NCBI GenBank assembly: GCA_032718475.1
Contig: JAUCBJ010000873.1
Span: forward strand, 1-61,121
Length of the DNA: 61,121 nucleotides
Source: Nemertoderma westbladi
Taxonomy: Eukaryota > Xenacoelomorpha > Nemertodermatida > Nemertodermatidae
Direction: 5' to 3'
Positions 22,251 to 31,784 of this stretch are shown piece after piece. Under the pieces are notes generated by a model. It had not been told where the DNA came from. It did not search any database and was given only the letters and a program-made list of their open reading frames with translations. The number at the start of each line of letters is the position of its first letter. Position 1 is the first letter of the stretch. Position numbers and translations under genes: made by a program.

Positions 22251-22788
22251 AAACTGCCATCTAATGTAATACACAGTCGCCTAAGCAGACAACTCACAAT
22301 CACATCCTGAACCGCAACCTGGGAAATTGTTATATAATGTCGGTACTGCTACCTTTGTATTTTGAATCTACATATGCAAAATTTAATAATATTAATCGTT
22401 AAGTGGGTTGATAAGAAGTAATTTTTAGCTTTGATTCTCCCATATATTAAACTTATAAATCCACTTAAAATATATTTTAAAATAAAGGGGAAGTTATCTT
22501 TTTGATAGTTTTTGAAATTTAAATTTTTTAATTATTTTACTATTGAAATACATTGGAAAATTAACAACACTTAATATTCATACACCTTAATAACCGTTAT
22601 AATAGATGGGGTTGATTTAAAATTATCTGGATGTTATTTTTGTGGAAATGTTCGTAAAATAATATGGCTTGTAAAGTAGCTGACATGTATGTTACATTTT
22701 GTGTTTCAATATATGTGGGGCGAGCCACGAAGTTGGCGGAGCCTTAGCGAATTGACACTGTTAGGGGGTGGGTCAATTTATGCAAATA
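22251..22788. other. AT-rich non-coding interval
   Basis: No gene or clear repeat was seen between the truncated BEL/Pao element and the trinucleotide run. Confidence 0.4.
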
Positions 22789-22789
22789 G

Positions 22790-22840
22790 TTGTCGTCGTC
22801 GTCGTCGTCGTCGTTGTCGTCGTCGTCGTCGTCGTCGTCG
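22790..22840. repeat. GTC trinucleotide microsatellite
   Basis: About 17 tandem GTC copies occur with one TTG interruption. Shortened versions (GTTGTCGTCGTT) head the next two 315-bp satellite units. Confidence 0.9.
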
Positions 22841-23885
22841 TTACGATTTTGACATGCTAATAACTTTGTCGGATTTAAAGCTGCCAAGTTGAAAATTTGT
22901 AGGTATCAATATGAGCAAAAGTTGAGATTTTTGAGAGACTTTCAGACACCATCAGTGCAATGGTCTCCCGCTAGAGGGCCACATGTCTAAACATTAAATG
23001 CCCTCCCATTTCTTTGCTTTTAATCCGTTTAAGCTGAAACTTGGCAGATATGTATTAGACCATTAGCTGTGACTTTCAAAGGAGGCGAATCCATCTGCAG
23101 TTCTCCAGTCTGCCGCTAGAGGGCCAAAGGTCTGAAAGTGAAATCGTTGTCGTCGTTACGATTTTGACATGCTAATAACTTTGTCGGATTTAAAGCTGCC
23201 AAGTTGAAAATTTGTAGGTATCAATATGAGCTAAAGTTGAGATTTTTGAGAGACTTTCAGACACCATCAGTGCAATGGTCTCCCGCTAGAGGGCCACATG
23301 TCTAAACATTAAATGCCCTCCCATTTCTTTGCTTTTAATCCGTTTAAGCTGAAACTTGGCAGATATGTATTAGACCATTAGCTGTGACTTTCAAAGGAGG
23401 CGAATCCATCTGCAGTTCTCCAGTCTGCCGCTAGAGGGCCAAATGTCTGAAAGTGAAATCGTTGTCGTCGTTATGATATTGACATGCTTATAACTTTGTC
23501 GAATTTAAAGCTGCCAAGTTGAAAATTTGTTTTGTTGAAAATCAGTTCAACAGTCACCCGCTATAGGACTACTTTATGCCTGAAAGTGAATAGATTCTCC
23601 CGTCTCATTGATTTTAATCAGTTTAAGCTGAATCTTGCCATATATTCTGGACCACATGCTGCGTCTTTGTGGGGGGGGGGGGAGATTTAATCGGTCTGCC
23701 GCTATACGACGAAATTTCTGAAAGTGAGATCCGTCTCTCATTTCGTTATCCGTTATTCAAGATGAAACTTGGCCGATGTACGTATGTACTATTCATCCAT
23801 AGGCTGTGTCTTTGTGGGGCTGGAGACCCTAATCCATCTTCAGTTCTCACTATACCGCTAGAGTCAGAAATGTCTGAATAGAAAT
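22841..23885. repeat. 315-bp satellite with CTCF-like motifs, three units
   Basis: Units start at 22841, 23156 and 23471, each at TTA(C/T)GAT(T/A)TTGACATGCT. Units 1 and 2 are almost identical. Unit 3 is diverged and carries a poly-G run at about 23670-23680. Each good unit has two half-units with CCGCTAGAGGGCC, at 22968, 23113, 23283 and 23428. Mutated versions lie near 23577, 23699 and 23854. Confidence 0.9.
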
Positions 23886-24319
23886 GAAAGAGGTAAAAAG
23901 TGATTAGGCGAAATCTGTTTAAAATTTGCTAATACAGTAATACTTTCGAATTAGTACTTAAATTAAATTTAAGTCACGTGCTGCGCGAAGGCCCCACTTC
24001 GTGTATAATTTATATATATGTTTAAAATACAAACAGTCGCAAAATGCTACCTTGTTGTTTTATTTAGCGTTATTGACTAATACTTATTTGGGAAAGCGAT
24101 CCAGCAACAATACTATACATTGGCTTATATTAGAATCGAAATACAAATATATTTTTTTTACAATAACTGTTTTAAGTAACACAAATTAATTACAATTACT
24201 CTATCTGTTTCGAAACAGGTCAGATAGGTAGGGGGGGGGGGGGGGATAAACACCCTCTGGTTAAAATATTAGTTTGTTTTTCTTATCTTTTCTGGTGTAT
24301 AATTTGATTAGTATTTACG

Positions 24320-24690
24320 GTTTTCACTTTCAGGCATGTCGACCCTTAGCGACAGGCTGGTGAACTGCCGAATAATGTACATCCTCCCAAACACGCAACC
24401 GCCTGTGGTGTAATCTATATATGCCATGCATCAGCTCGAAAAGATTAAAAACAACAAAAACGCAGGACTTTTTCACCTTCAGACATTCCACCTACTACCG
24501 GTAGACTGGAGAACTTCAGCGTCCTCCCAAACACGAATCCAATCTTGTAGTAGATCTTTCCCCAGTATCAGCTCAAAAACAATAAAATTGGTGATGGGAA
24601 TGTTTTCACTCTCAGAGATTACACACCCAAGCAGCAGATTGAAGAACTGTAGGCTGGTCGGCGTCCTCTCACTCAAACAGGCAGCGTAAG
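24320..24690. repeat. diverged tandem repeat, about 150 bp period
   Basis: Three related stretches share TTTTCAC(T/C)(T/C)TCAG...CCTCCCAAACACG or GTCCTCTCACTCAAACAGG ends and an ATCAGCTC(G/A)AAAA block. Translations of this interval are repeat artefacts. Confidence 0.55.
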
Positions 24691-24982
24691 ATCTCTGTGG
24701 TACATACATACATACATACCTGCAAAGTTTCAGTTAGAAAAGCCTTAGTCTTAGTCTAATGGGGAAACTGCAGTTACAAAGTCGCCTGAGTCCTGATTGC
24801 TGACCAGTAATACATTTTGGCCTAAAACAATGCGAAATAATCCACTTTGACCACATTCGATTAACGCAAACAAATACTTAAAATATGACGAGATAGTGAC
24901 GTTGCTCAAGTTAGCTTTCTATTATTGTATCGCGAGACAGATAGACTGAGATTTATGAGACTTAAAGTCAGAGATTTATATT

Positions 24983-25079
24983 GGATGGATCCATCATGGA
25001 TGTTGGACGGATCCATCATGGATATTAGACAGATCCGTCATGGATGTTGGACGGATCCATCATGGATGTTGGATGGATA
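24983..25079. repeat. 22-bp minisatellite
   Basis: About four and a half copies of GGATCCATCATGGATGTTGGAC occur. The unit is itself partly palindromic (ATCCATCATGGAT). Confidence 0.9.
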
Positions 25080-25089
25080 TATTTCGAAT

Positions 25090-26373
25090 GTAATTTGCAT
25101 CATTATCAATGCATACTACACATAAGTTCTATCGAAATACGAAAATAAGTGGCCTAATTTGTAATGATTGGAAATTGCAGAATAAAAATAGCACAAAATC
25201 GCACAGACTAAATACTGAAATAGCACGGCGGTACTCTACTACTATAATAACAGTAGCCTTCTACGTCCTACATACAGAAGCTAAGGACCCCCAATTATTC
25301 TACTACATTATATATTTCTCAATAGCAGTCTTACATATGTTTCCTTACATTATCAGATATCACTAAATTCCATATTGTAATTTCACTTTGCTACTAATAG
25401 GCTATTATTTAATATAATTAATTAAGGATAACAAAATGTAGCATTTTATAGCGGTTTGCATTATTCACTACATGTACAAATTCTATACATAGAAATAATC
25501 TGTGTTTTTAAAGATATCTCGAAATGCTACCATCACCACTCCCAAAGTTTAATAATATATAAGTAGCATAGCCATCAAATCTTCCCAATAACTGAAGGGT
25601 TTTTGTATATTCAGTTTCAGAATACAAAAATTATATGTATATTGACCATAGCAGCCGAACCATGATGATTTGCATAAAGCAATTTGTTTCTAATGTTAAA
25701 CATTTTGATTTATTTAATAATAAAAAAGTTAAATAAAATGTATTAGATAATTAACTATTACGGTATGTACAAATTAGCAGAATTATTGTAGGAATAAACT
25801 TAGGGACATGAAGGTTGCAAATTACTTGCATTACTTTACAGATTATTTAAATAAAACACAAACCGAAAGGCTGACAGACCACCATCAAATCTAAAATAAA
25901 CCACAGTAGATGAAGTTTCCGAAATTATTAGTTAGAATGCGTTCCAAACTATGCGGTATGACTTATTCTTTAATGGAGGGTTTACCTTACAGCATGGATG
26001 CCCCCACTACCTATAACTAGCACTTTATCAGACAAATAACCCATAATACCATAATCTACTTCAAACCCAACAATAATCAGACAACAATTCCACCTACGAA
26101 TTACTTTTACAATCTGAGCAGGGTTACACACCTCCTGCTCAATATTATACTTACAGATAAACAAAGCTGACAGAAATATGTAAACCATAAAATAAATAAG
26201 GGGTGTACAGGCCCTAGTCTCTTAAACAGCCTATGAATGTACGGATATGTCACAATTGAATTAATACTGCTATATGGCACCAGTCCGGTACCGCTAGGCC
26301 TACAGGTTACCTTTCGACTGGTACGGTAAAGTTTTATTGCCCTACGGAACAATAAAAATAATAAGTCTATTAA
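25090..26373. other. non-coding interval
   Basis: AT-rich. No gene, tandem repeat or terminal repeat could be supported. Confidence 0.4.
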
Positions 26374-27293
26374 TGTTCGCGCTTTTAGACCTTTAACAGT
26401 TTAACCCGCTAATTTATATGTCTATTAAACCCCGACAGCCCATACAAAAGTCAAAGCCAGTCTAGCACGGCGTATGACCCACCAGAGGTGGGAGACTGGA
26501 TTCGATGGCAGAGAGAGCCATAGGACACTTTGTATTATTCGATTGATCTTTACTATATAATCTCAAAAATCTATGCTTATTTTTAGTTAAATACTAACAG
26601 TTCCGTTTAGGTGCTGCACTCTAAATACTACGCAGAGATATGACTTATACTAATTACAACGGGCTGACATGAGACAATGCAAATGTTTACATCCTTTACC
26701 CAGTAAAAAATCCGCATACGTAACAAATTCGTGCCACATGCAGCATTCGTAAAAGGTGCATGCAATGTTATTTAAGATACATGAAGCCTTCATCAATGCT
26801 TCGTTAGTCCGAATAATTTAGCGAATGCGTATAGTATTCGTATCGCATGTGGTATTTCACTTGTAAATATATTCGTGGCTCATCATTCGTGGTACATGCG
26901 ATACGAATGCTTCCACTCCACACAAAAATAATTCGTGGTTCATTCGTTCGTGGCACATGCGATACGAATGCTTAGCCACGCCACGCTTAAAATTATTCGT
27001 GGTCCATTCGTGACGCATGCGATACGCATGCAAAGCACTCTCAATTAGAGTACCGTACATACTGTAATACTGGCCAATCACAATTCGGCAAATAATCGAA
27101 TGGTGTTATTAGTTAGTAGCTCTCCCCCTTTGTTACCAGTCAGCCAGTCCCATGTACTTTTACTATATATTTATTTAATGGGTTGCCCAGTAATTCTTAA
27201 TCCCCGTTCATTATTTTGGTTCCCCATTATTTTGGTATGTAAACCTGTTCCCTTTACCAACATGCTTGATATACTGTAATAATGTAAAGGTTA

Positions 27294-27515
27294 TGTACTG
27301 TAGGCTAGGTGAGATAAATAATGACAACATAAAACTACTGTATTAACTTAAGGAACTACAGTATGTAGGCATACTTATAGTATGTAGGCACTAGGCAGCC
27401 CCCCCCCCCCCCCCCCCCACCCGTAGTTTTAGCCCCTGTACAGTAGTACTCATTTCCCAAAGTTATTACAGTAGTTTTATGTTGTCATTATTTATCTCAC
27501 CTAGCCTACAGTACA
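27294..27515. repeat. inverted repeat around a poly-C loop
   Basis: About 47 bp (GTAGGCTAGGTGAGATAAAT and onward) at about 27294-27341 recurs inverted at 27470-27515. The loop contains C(20) at 27399-27418. It lies within the TA-flanked transposon. Confidence 0.85.
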
Positions 27516-27774
27516 GTACCAATACATATTATAAAGCATGTGGCATTTTTATTCAATTGTACGTGTGGATGGTGATATTCTCACACAGTTTCTTAGGCCT
27601 CCAGGTCGAATTTGTTTAATCGCTATAAAACGCCATTAAAAAGTCTACTGATATACTGTAGCAGTTAATTACCGGTAACTGCTACAGTTGGCCCTACACT
27701 TATTAATGGTAAAAATATCTTACAGGCAAAGTACATCGTTTTTTTACTATATTCTAGAATATTAATTCGATTTT

Positions 27775-27990
27775 TTTCGATAATAAGTAATAAAATATAT
27801 ATACTGTATAATAATAATACAAATATATATAATAATAAAATAATATAATATTTTATTATAATAAAATAATAAAATAATATAATAATAAAATAATATAATA
27901 TATTAATAAAATAAAATAATAAAATAATATAATATAATAATAAAATAATATAATAATAAAATATCATAAAAAATAATAAACCATCAATAA
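27775..27990. repeat. AT-rich microsatellite (AATAAAATAAT)n
   Basis: A simple sequence of AATA/AATAT units. The ORF seen across it on the minus strand is repeat-encoded and not a gene. Confidence 0.9.
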
Positions 27991-29454
27991 TAATTAATAA
28001 GATTAATTAAAAGCTTGAAATTAATATCCTAGATAATAAAATCATCAGAACTATAACTATTTACGTCTGAAATTACGTGCTCTTGAATTATATCTGAATA
28101 TTTGTTTGGGGAAATTGAAAATGGCTTTCATATTCGATTCGGAATATCAAGTATATTCAAACAAATAAAATAAAATGGACACGTTTTAACAGTTGTAAAC
28201 TGTTAAAACTATGTAAACTCTAGCGAAATAATAAAAAAATAAAAATCCTGCGGTAAACATTCGTATAACACTCGTAAAACATTCGTAACGAATTCGTATA
28301 GCGTGGGAAACATTCGTATAGTATGCGGGAAACATTCGTATAAGATTATGGGCGCATTCGTAGAATGTGCGGGATTCGAGTAAGGTTTGTATTACATTCG
28401 ATATGCGACTAAAGGATGCGTATTTGGTTCGGTTTTCGCATTCGTATCTCATGGTTCATCTATGTAACATTTCAGAATGCGTTACGAATGCGTGAAATAT
28501 GCGCCATCCCATGCATTACGAATGCGGATTTTTTACTGGGTAGGGATTTATTTATTGATCGTTCACACTCACACACGGACAATAGTACTGAAACACGGTA
28601 ATTTGCTGACGGTCATCAATTTTACTCACATATAAGGAGAACTTAACTCACATACGTTGGGGACTATGAAACAGCATAAACCACTGTTATTTGAGCTAGG
28701 CAATTGTGAATAATATTCCCCTCCGCTTACCTCAATAATCATGAAAACCAAGAGATCTACCGGTTATTCGTAAGTATTCTCAAACTATTAGCATTAATCA
28801 ATATGTTACCAATTACAATATATATCATACAGCATAAAACAGTATAAAATGTGGTGTTGCGGCAATATCAGAAAGTCAGGATGTGTTGCAGTGCAAATCG
28901 AGTGGAAAGTATGCAAATGTGCAAAAGTATAATAGGAATGTAAACGTTTAATAGATTTGCGTTCTGTGTCTCTCTAGCCGCTGGTGTTTCTGGGCTCAAA
29001 GTCAGGAAGTGTATAAACACTCACACTGAAGGGTTGCAGTAATGTTCTTGCCTGAAGTAGCCAACAAGGCATGAATCACATTGAACGCTGCAGAACCTAT
29101 GGAATCCGTCAGAACTTCCAATCAGGAATTAGTAACCGTGCCACCAACCCGTAACCAATGGATCCGGTAATTCAGGCTATGGTGTGACATAGAGGGGAAA
29201 GTATACTGATTGGACGGTGAATAACACAGAGGTATGAAGACAAAGATAATACTGTCCAATGGCTGGTGATTGCGTAATCTCAGCAGCTAGGATTCTCTAA
29301 AGTGTACGGCAAAGTTCTATACTTAGAATAAACTCTGGAGGGAGTAAGTTTATATCAGTTCATAAAATACAAAAGTTGTTAAGAGTATTTAAGGTTTAGA
29401 GTAACCAGCGCATTGTGTAAAAAAGGGGACATTTTAGCCGCAAAAGCTTTAACA

Positions 29455-30290
29455 AATTTGCAGTTTGTTAAATTAGTAAACAAAAAACGTATTTTATCAA
29501 AACTACTATTTTAGACTTAGGACGTTTTAATACCCACCCCCCCCCCCCCCCCCCCACGATATCTGCTATTTTAACAAATTAAACCAGACTTTATTATGTT
29601 ATCTGAGTTCCAAAACAATATATCATGCTGCTTTAATCTATGGTACATTTCGTGGAGATACATTATGTGGATATTTGCTATAACTAATACCATTTCATTA
29701 ATTATTACCTCGATGTCATAAGTAAATATTAGTTTTCGTTAATATTGTAATTATTTAATAAATACGGTAGGATAGCTTTGTATAAAGTTGGAAATAGGAT
29801 AAATAGTATAAAAAAATAGGATAAATAAATTAATTTAATAAATGAATAAAATAAATTAAATGAATAAAATAAAATAAAATAAAATAAAATAAAATGTAAT
29901 ATAATATAATAAATTCAATTATTTAATTCAAATATAATATACTGTAATATAATAAATTCAATTATTTAATTAAAATATAATACACATACTATTGTTCTAG
30001 AATTCACACAAGTTCTAGAATTTTGAATAAGAGGAGTGTGACAGAGTAAATTTTCAGGTTTAATTTTGTTTTAATTACTAGCTATTTCGTAATTAATTGT
30101 TGCCACAAAAATACGATTTATAATAAATTGTTAAATTTAGTTTATTAATTATTTTGAAAAAAAATAGCTAACTTGAGGAATACAAATTTATTTATTAATT
30201 TATTATTATTATTTATTTAATTATTTTTTTTTTCACAAATTAATTAAAAAAAAACAAAACACAAACCTACACCAATTTATTATTCACTTC
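29455..30290. other. non-coding interval with simple repeats
   Basis: It contains C(19) at 29537-29555, (TAAAA)n near 29865-29895 and two copies of TAATAAATTCAATTATTTAATT at about 29905-29985. Similar AT-rich units recur at 43400-43480 and 44690-44770. This interval forms the left flank of the SAP-RT element. Confidence 0.5.
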
Positions 30291-30294
30291 TATA

Positions 30295-30432
30295 ATGGCA
30301 ACTAACACACAAGGTTGGAACTCTTATAAAGTGGTTCATTTGCGTAATGCATTGAAATCTCGCGGACTTATGAAATCTGGAAGTAAAAAGGTAATGATAG
30401 AACGTCTGAAGGTTTATGAGAAAAAATGCTAA
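30295..30432 (+). CDS. SAP-domain peptide, start of the SAP-RT element
   Basis: The 45-codon ORF is essentially one SAP motif: YKVVHLRNALKSRGLMKSG followed by SKKVMIERLKVYEKK (helix-extended loop-helix, usual length about 35). SAP domains bind AT-rich DNA. The stop overlaps an ATG at 30426 that opens the next frame (to 30695, acidic and Ser/Gln-rich). The original protein was probably continuous, and the small ORF reflects a frameshift near 30420. Confidence 0.6.
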   Translation: MATNTQGWNSYKVVHLRNALKSRGLMKSGSKKVMIERLKVYEKKC

Positions 30433-30695
30433 GCGAGAGTTTATCTCAACAAAATATAGTGAAAGATTCTAGTGCCGCAGACTATACCGAGTCGGCTGGA
30501 GTGGCATTGTCCTCGCTGGACCAACTTACCGTAATGAATATTGATAACAGACAAGACGAGCAAAGAGTTCGAGAAACCAAAACTGAGTCCGAGTCGCAAT
30601 TGGCTCAGTCTGAGTTCTCTCGGGATGCCCCAAACATAGTTTCAGAAATCGTGGTGGCTGCGATCCCAAAACCCCAGAAGGGTCAGTTAATATAA
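30426..30695 (+). pseudogene. acidic linker of the SAP-RT polyprotein
   Basis: An 89-codon low-complexity frame rich in Ser, Glu, Gln and Asp lies between the SAP and the Ulp1-like domain. It has no recognisable domain. It is assigned to the element by position and by overlap with the SAP ORF. Confidence 0.4.
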
Positions 30696-30817
30696 GTCCT
30701 ATGACGACTGATGAGGATTATGAAATTTTTACTGAACCGACTCTAGAGGATAAAAGACAAAGATATAATGAGGATGTAGTGAAATAATCTATCAAGAAGT
30801 ACTTAAATAAACCATCC

Positions 30818-31770
30818 ATGGAGAATAGGGCAGTACCTGGAATAGAGATACCTCTGCCAGAAGCATATAAGTCTCTCAAACAAGGAAAATGGCTTAATGA
30901 TGGTATAGTTTCTGGATTTATTTCGCTCATTGAATGTGCTTTTCCACATACTGCCTCAATTTCTAAATACCTATGTCATCTCTTAACTAAGCCACAATAT
31001 GACAAATTAATGGCTATAAAATATCTTGCTCGTAAATATATTGGTAATTATCTTCCTAATGCAATCAAATGCAAATCATGTCCATCGTTGTCCTCATTGG
31101 GCCACTAACCACAAAAGTACCATAAAAACAAATACATAAACCATAACTCACATTGTTCTCTAGCATATTATTATCATTCATATGTATATATTTCTAGTTT
31201 GGACCGGTTTTATTTAAATTTTATTGAGAAATAAAAGTTTTATTACCCCGAAGAGGGGTGTAGTTTAAAAAAAAAAAAAAATTATCTTCCTAAGCGACCA
31301 CAGCTGCTTCTAATCCCACAGTGTCATAATGGTCATTTTTTATTACACGTTGCCGATACCAAAGATAAGGTAGTCTTTTGTTTGGATTCATTGGGTCTAT
31401 CCATGCCAACTAAGATCACAGTTGCTGTGGCACACCTACTACAAAAAATTCGATGAGTGCATCTCTGTTAATAACAAAGAAAATTTAACTTGGACTACTA
31501 ATAATCAGTCAAATACTCAGATTTTCAAAAGCAAAATAATAGTTTCGACTGTGGTGTTTATTGCTGCCTATATGCACTAGCAGTTTCTCAAGAAAGAAAT
31601 CAGATCTCTGCCCTACATACCTACAGCGAAGAGCTTCGTGACTGGATAGCAACATGTCTAAGTAAATGCAAGATAATTGATCACTACCATATTGACTTTG
31701 ACCCTTGTTATAAACCTATACAGTTTAAAGACGTATCCACCATCTCATACTATATTTCTAGCTCCAATGA
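30818..31770 (+). pseudogene. Ulp1-like (C48) cysteine protease domain
   Basis: LKQGKWLNDGIVSGFISLI at about 30874-30930 is the Ulp1 entry motif (WLND). After an insertion (31060-31279) the frame resumes with HNGHFLLHVADTKDKVVFCLDSLG, giving the catalytic His and Asp. A later frame gives QNNSFDCGVYCCLYALAV, giving Gln and the nucleophile Cys. All four catalytic positions are recognisable although the frame is broken at least three times. In a retroelement this domain may process the polyprotein or act on SUMO/ubiquitin-like conjugates. Confidence 0.75.
31060..31279 (+). mobile_element. 220-bp poly-A retro-insertion with 14-bp target duplication
   Basis: AATTATCTTCCTAA occurs at 31046-31059 and again at 31280-31293. 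The insert ends in a long A run after GGGGTGTAGTTTAA and contains AAATAAAAG upstream. Removing it restores the protease frame. This is the signature of LINE-mediated retroposition of a short RNA or mRNA 3' end. The source was not recognised. Confidence 0.8.
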
Positions 31771-31784
31771 GTAAGGAATGAAGA

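Larger units (their letters stand above)
26699..28540. mobile_element. TA-flanked non-autonomous DNA transposon (1842 bp)
   Basis: Terminal inverted repeats start CCCAGTAAAAAATCCGCAT at both ends and are flanked by TA (26697-26698 and 28541-28542). The uninterrupted paralogue at about 2467-2475 reads straight through, which confirms the insertion point. Both subterminal regions hold arrays of ATTCGTA/GCATGCGATACGAATGC repeats (26838-27030 and 28255-28520). The centre has a nested inverted repeat and AT microsatellite. No transposase was seen. The TA duplication fits Tc1/mariner-type or similar elements. Confidence 0.8.
26374..29454 (-). repeat. LTR of the BEL/Pao family, split by a DNA transposon
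   Basis: On plus coordinates the LTR begins TGTTCGCGCTTTT and ends TTTAACA. The pieces 26374-26698 and 28543-29454 together are 1237 bp. They align end to end with the reverse complement of 1588-2864, including AACTGTTA(G/A)TATTT, GATCAATCGAATAATACAA and GAATCCAGTCTCCC. No internal region is attached, so it is a solo LTR or a remnant. No clean target duplication was found. Confidence 0.8.

Noticed and set aside
26857-27081. Minus ORF with repeated YRM(R/C)HE peptides
   Set aside because: It reads through the subterminal ATTCGTGGCACATGCGATACGAATGC repeat array. The peptide repeat is a by-product.
27665-27967. Minus ORF of Ile/Tyr/Leu only
   Set aside because: It is encoded by the AATA/AATAT microsatellite inside the TA-flanked transposon.
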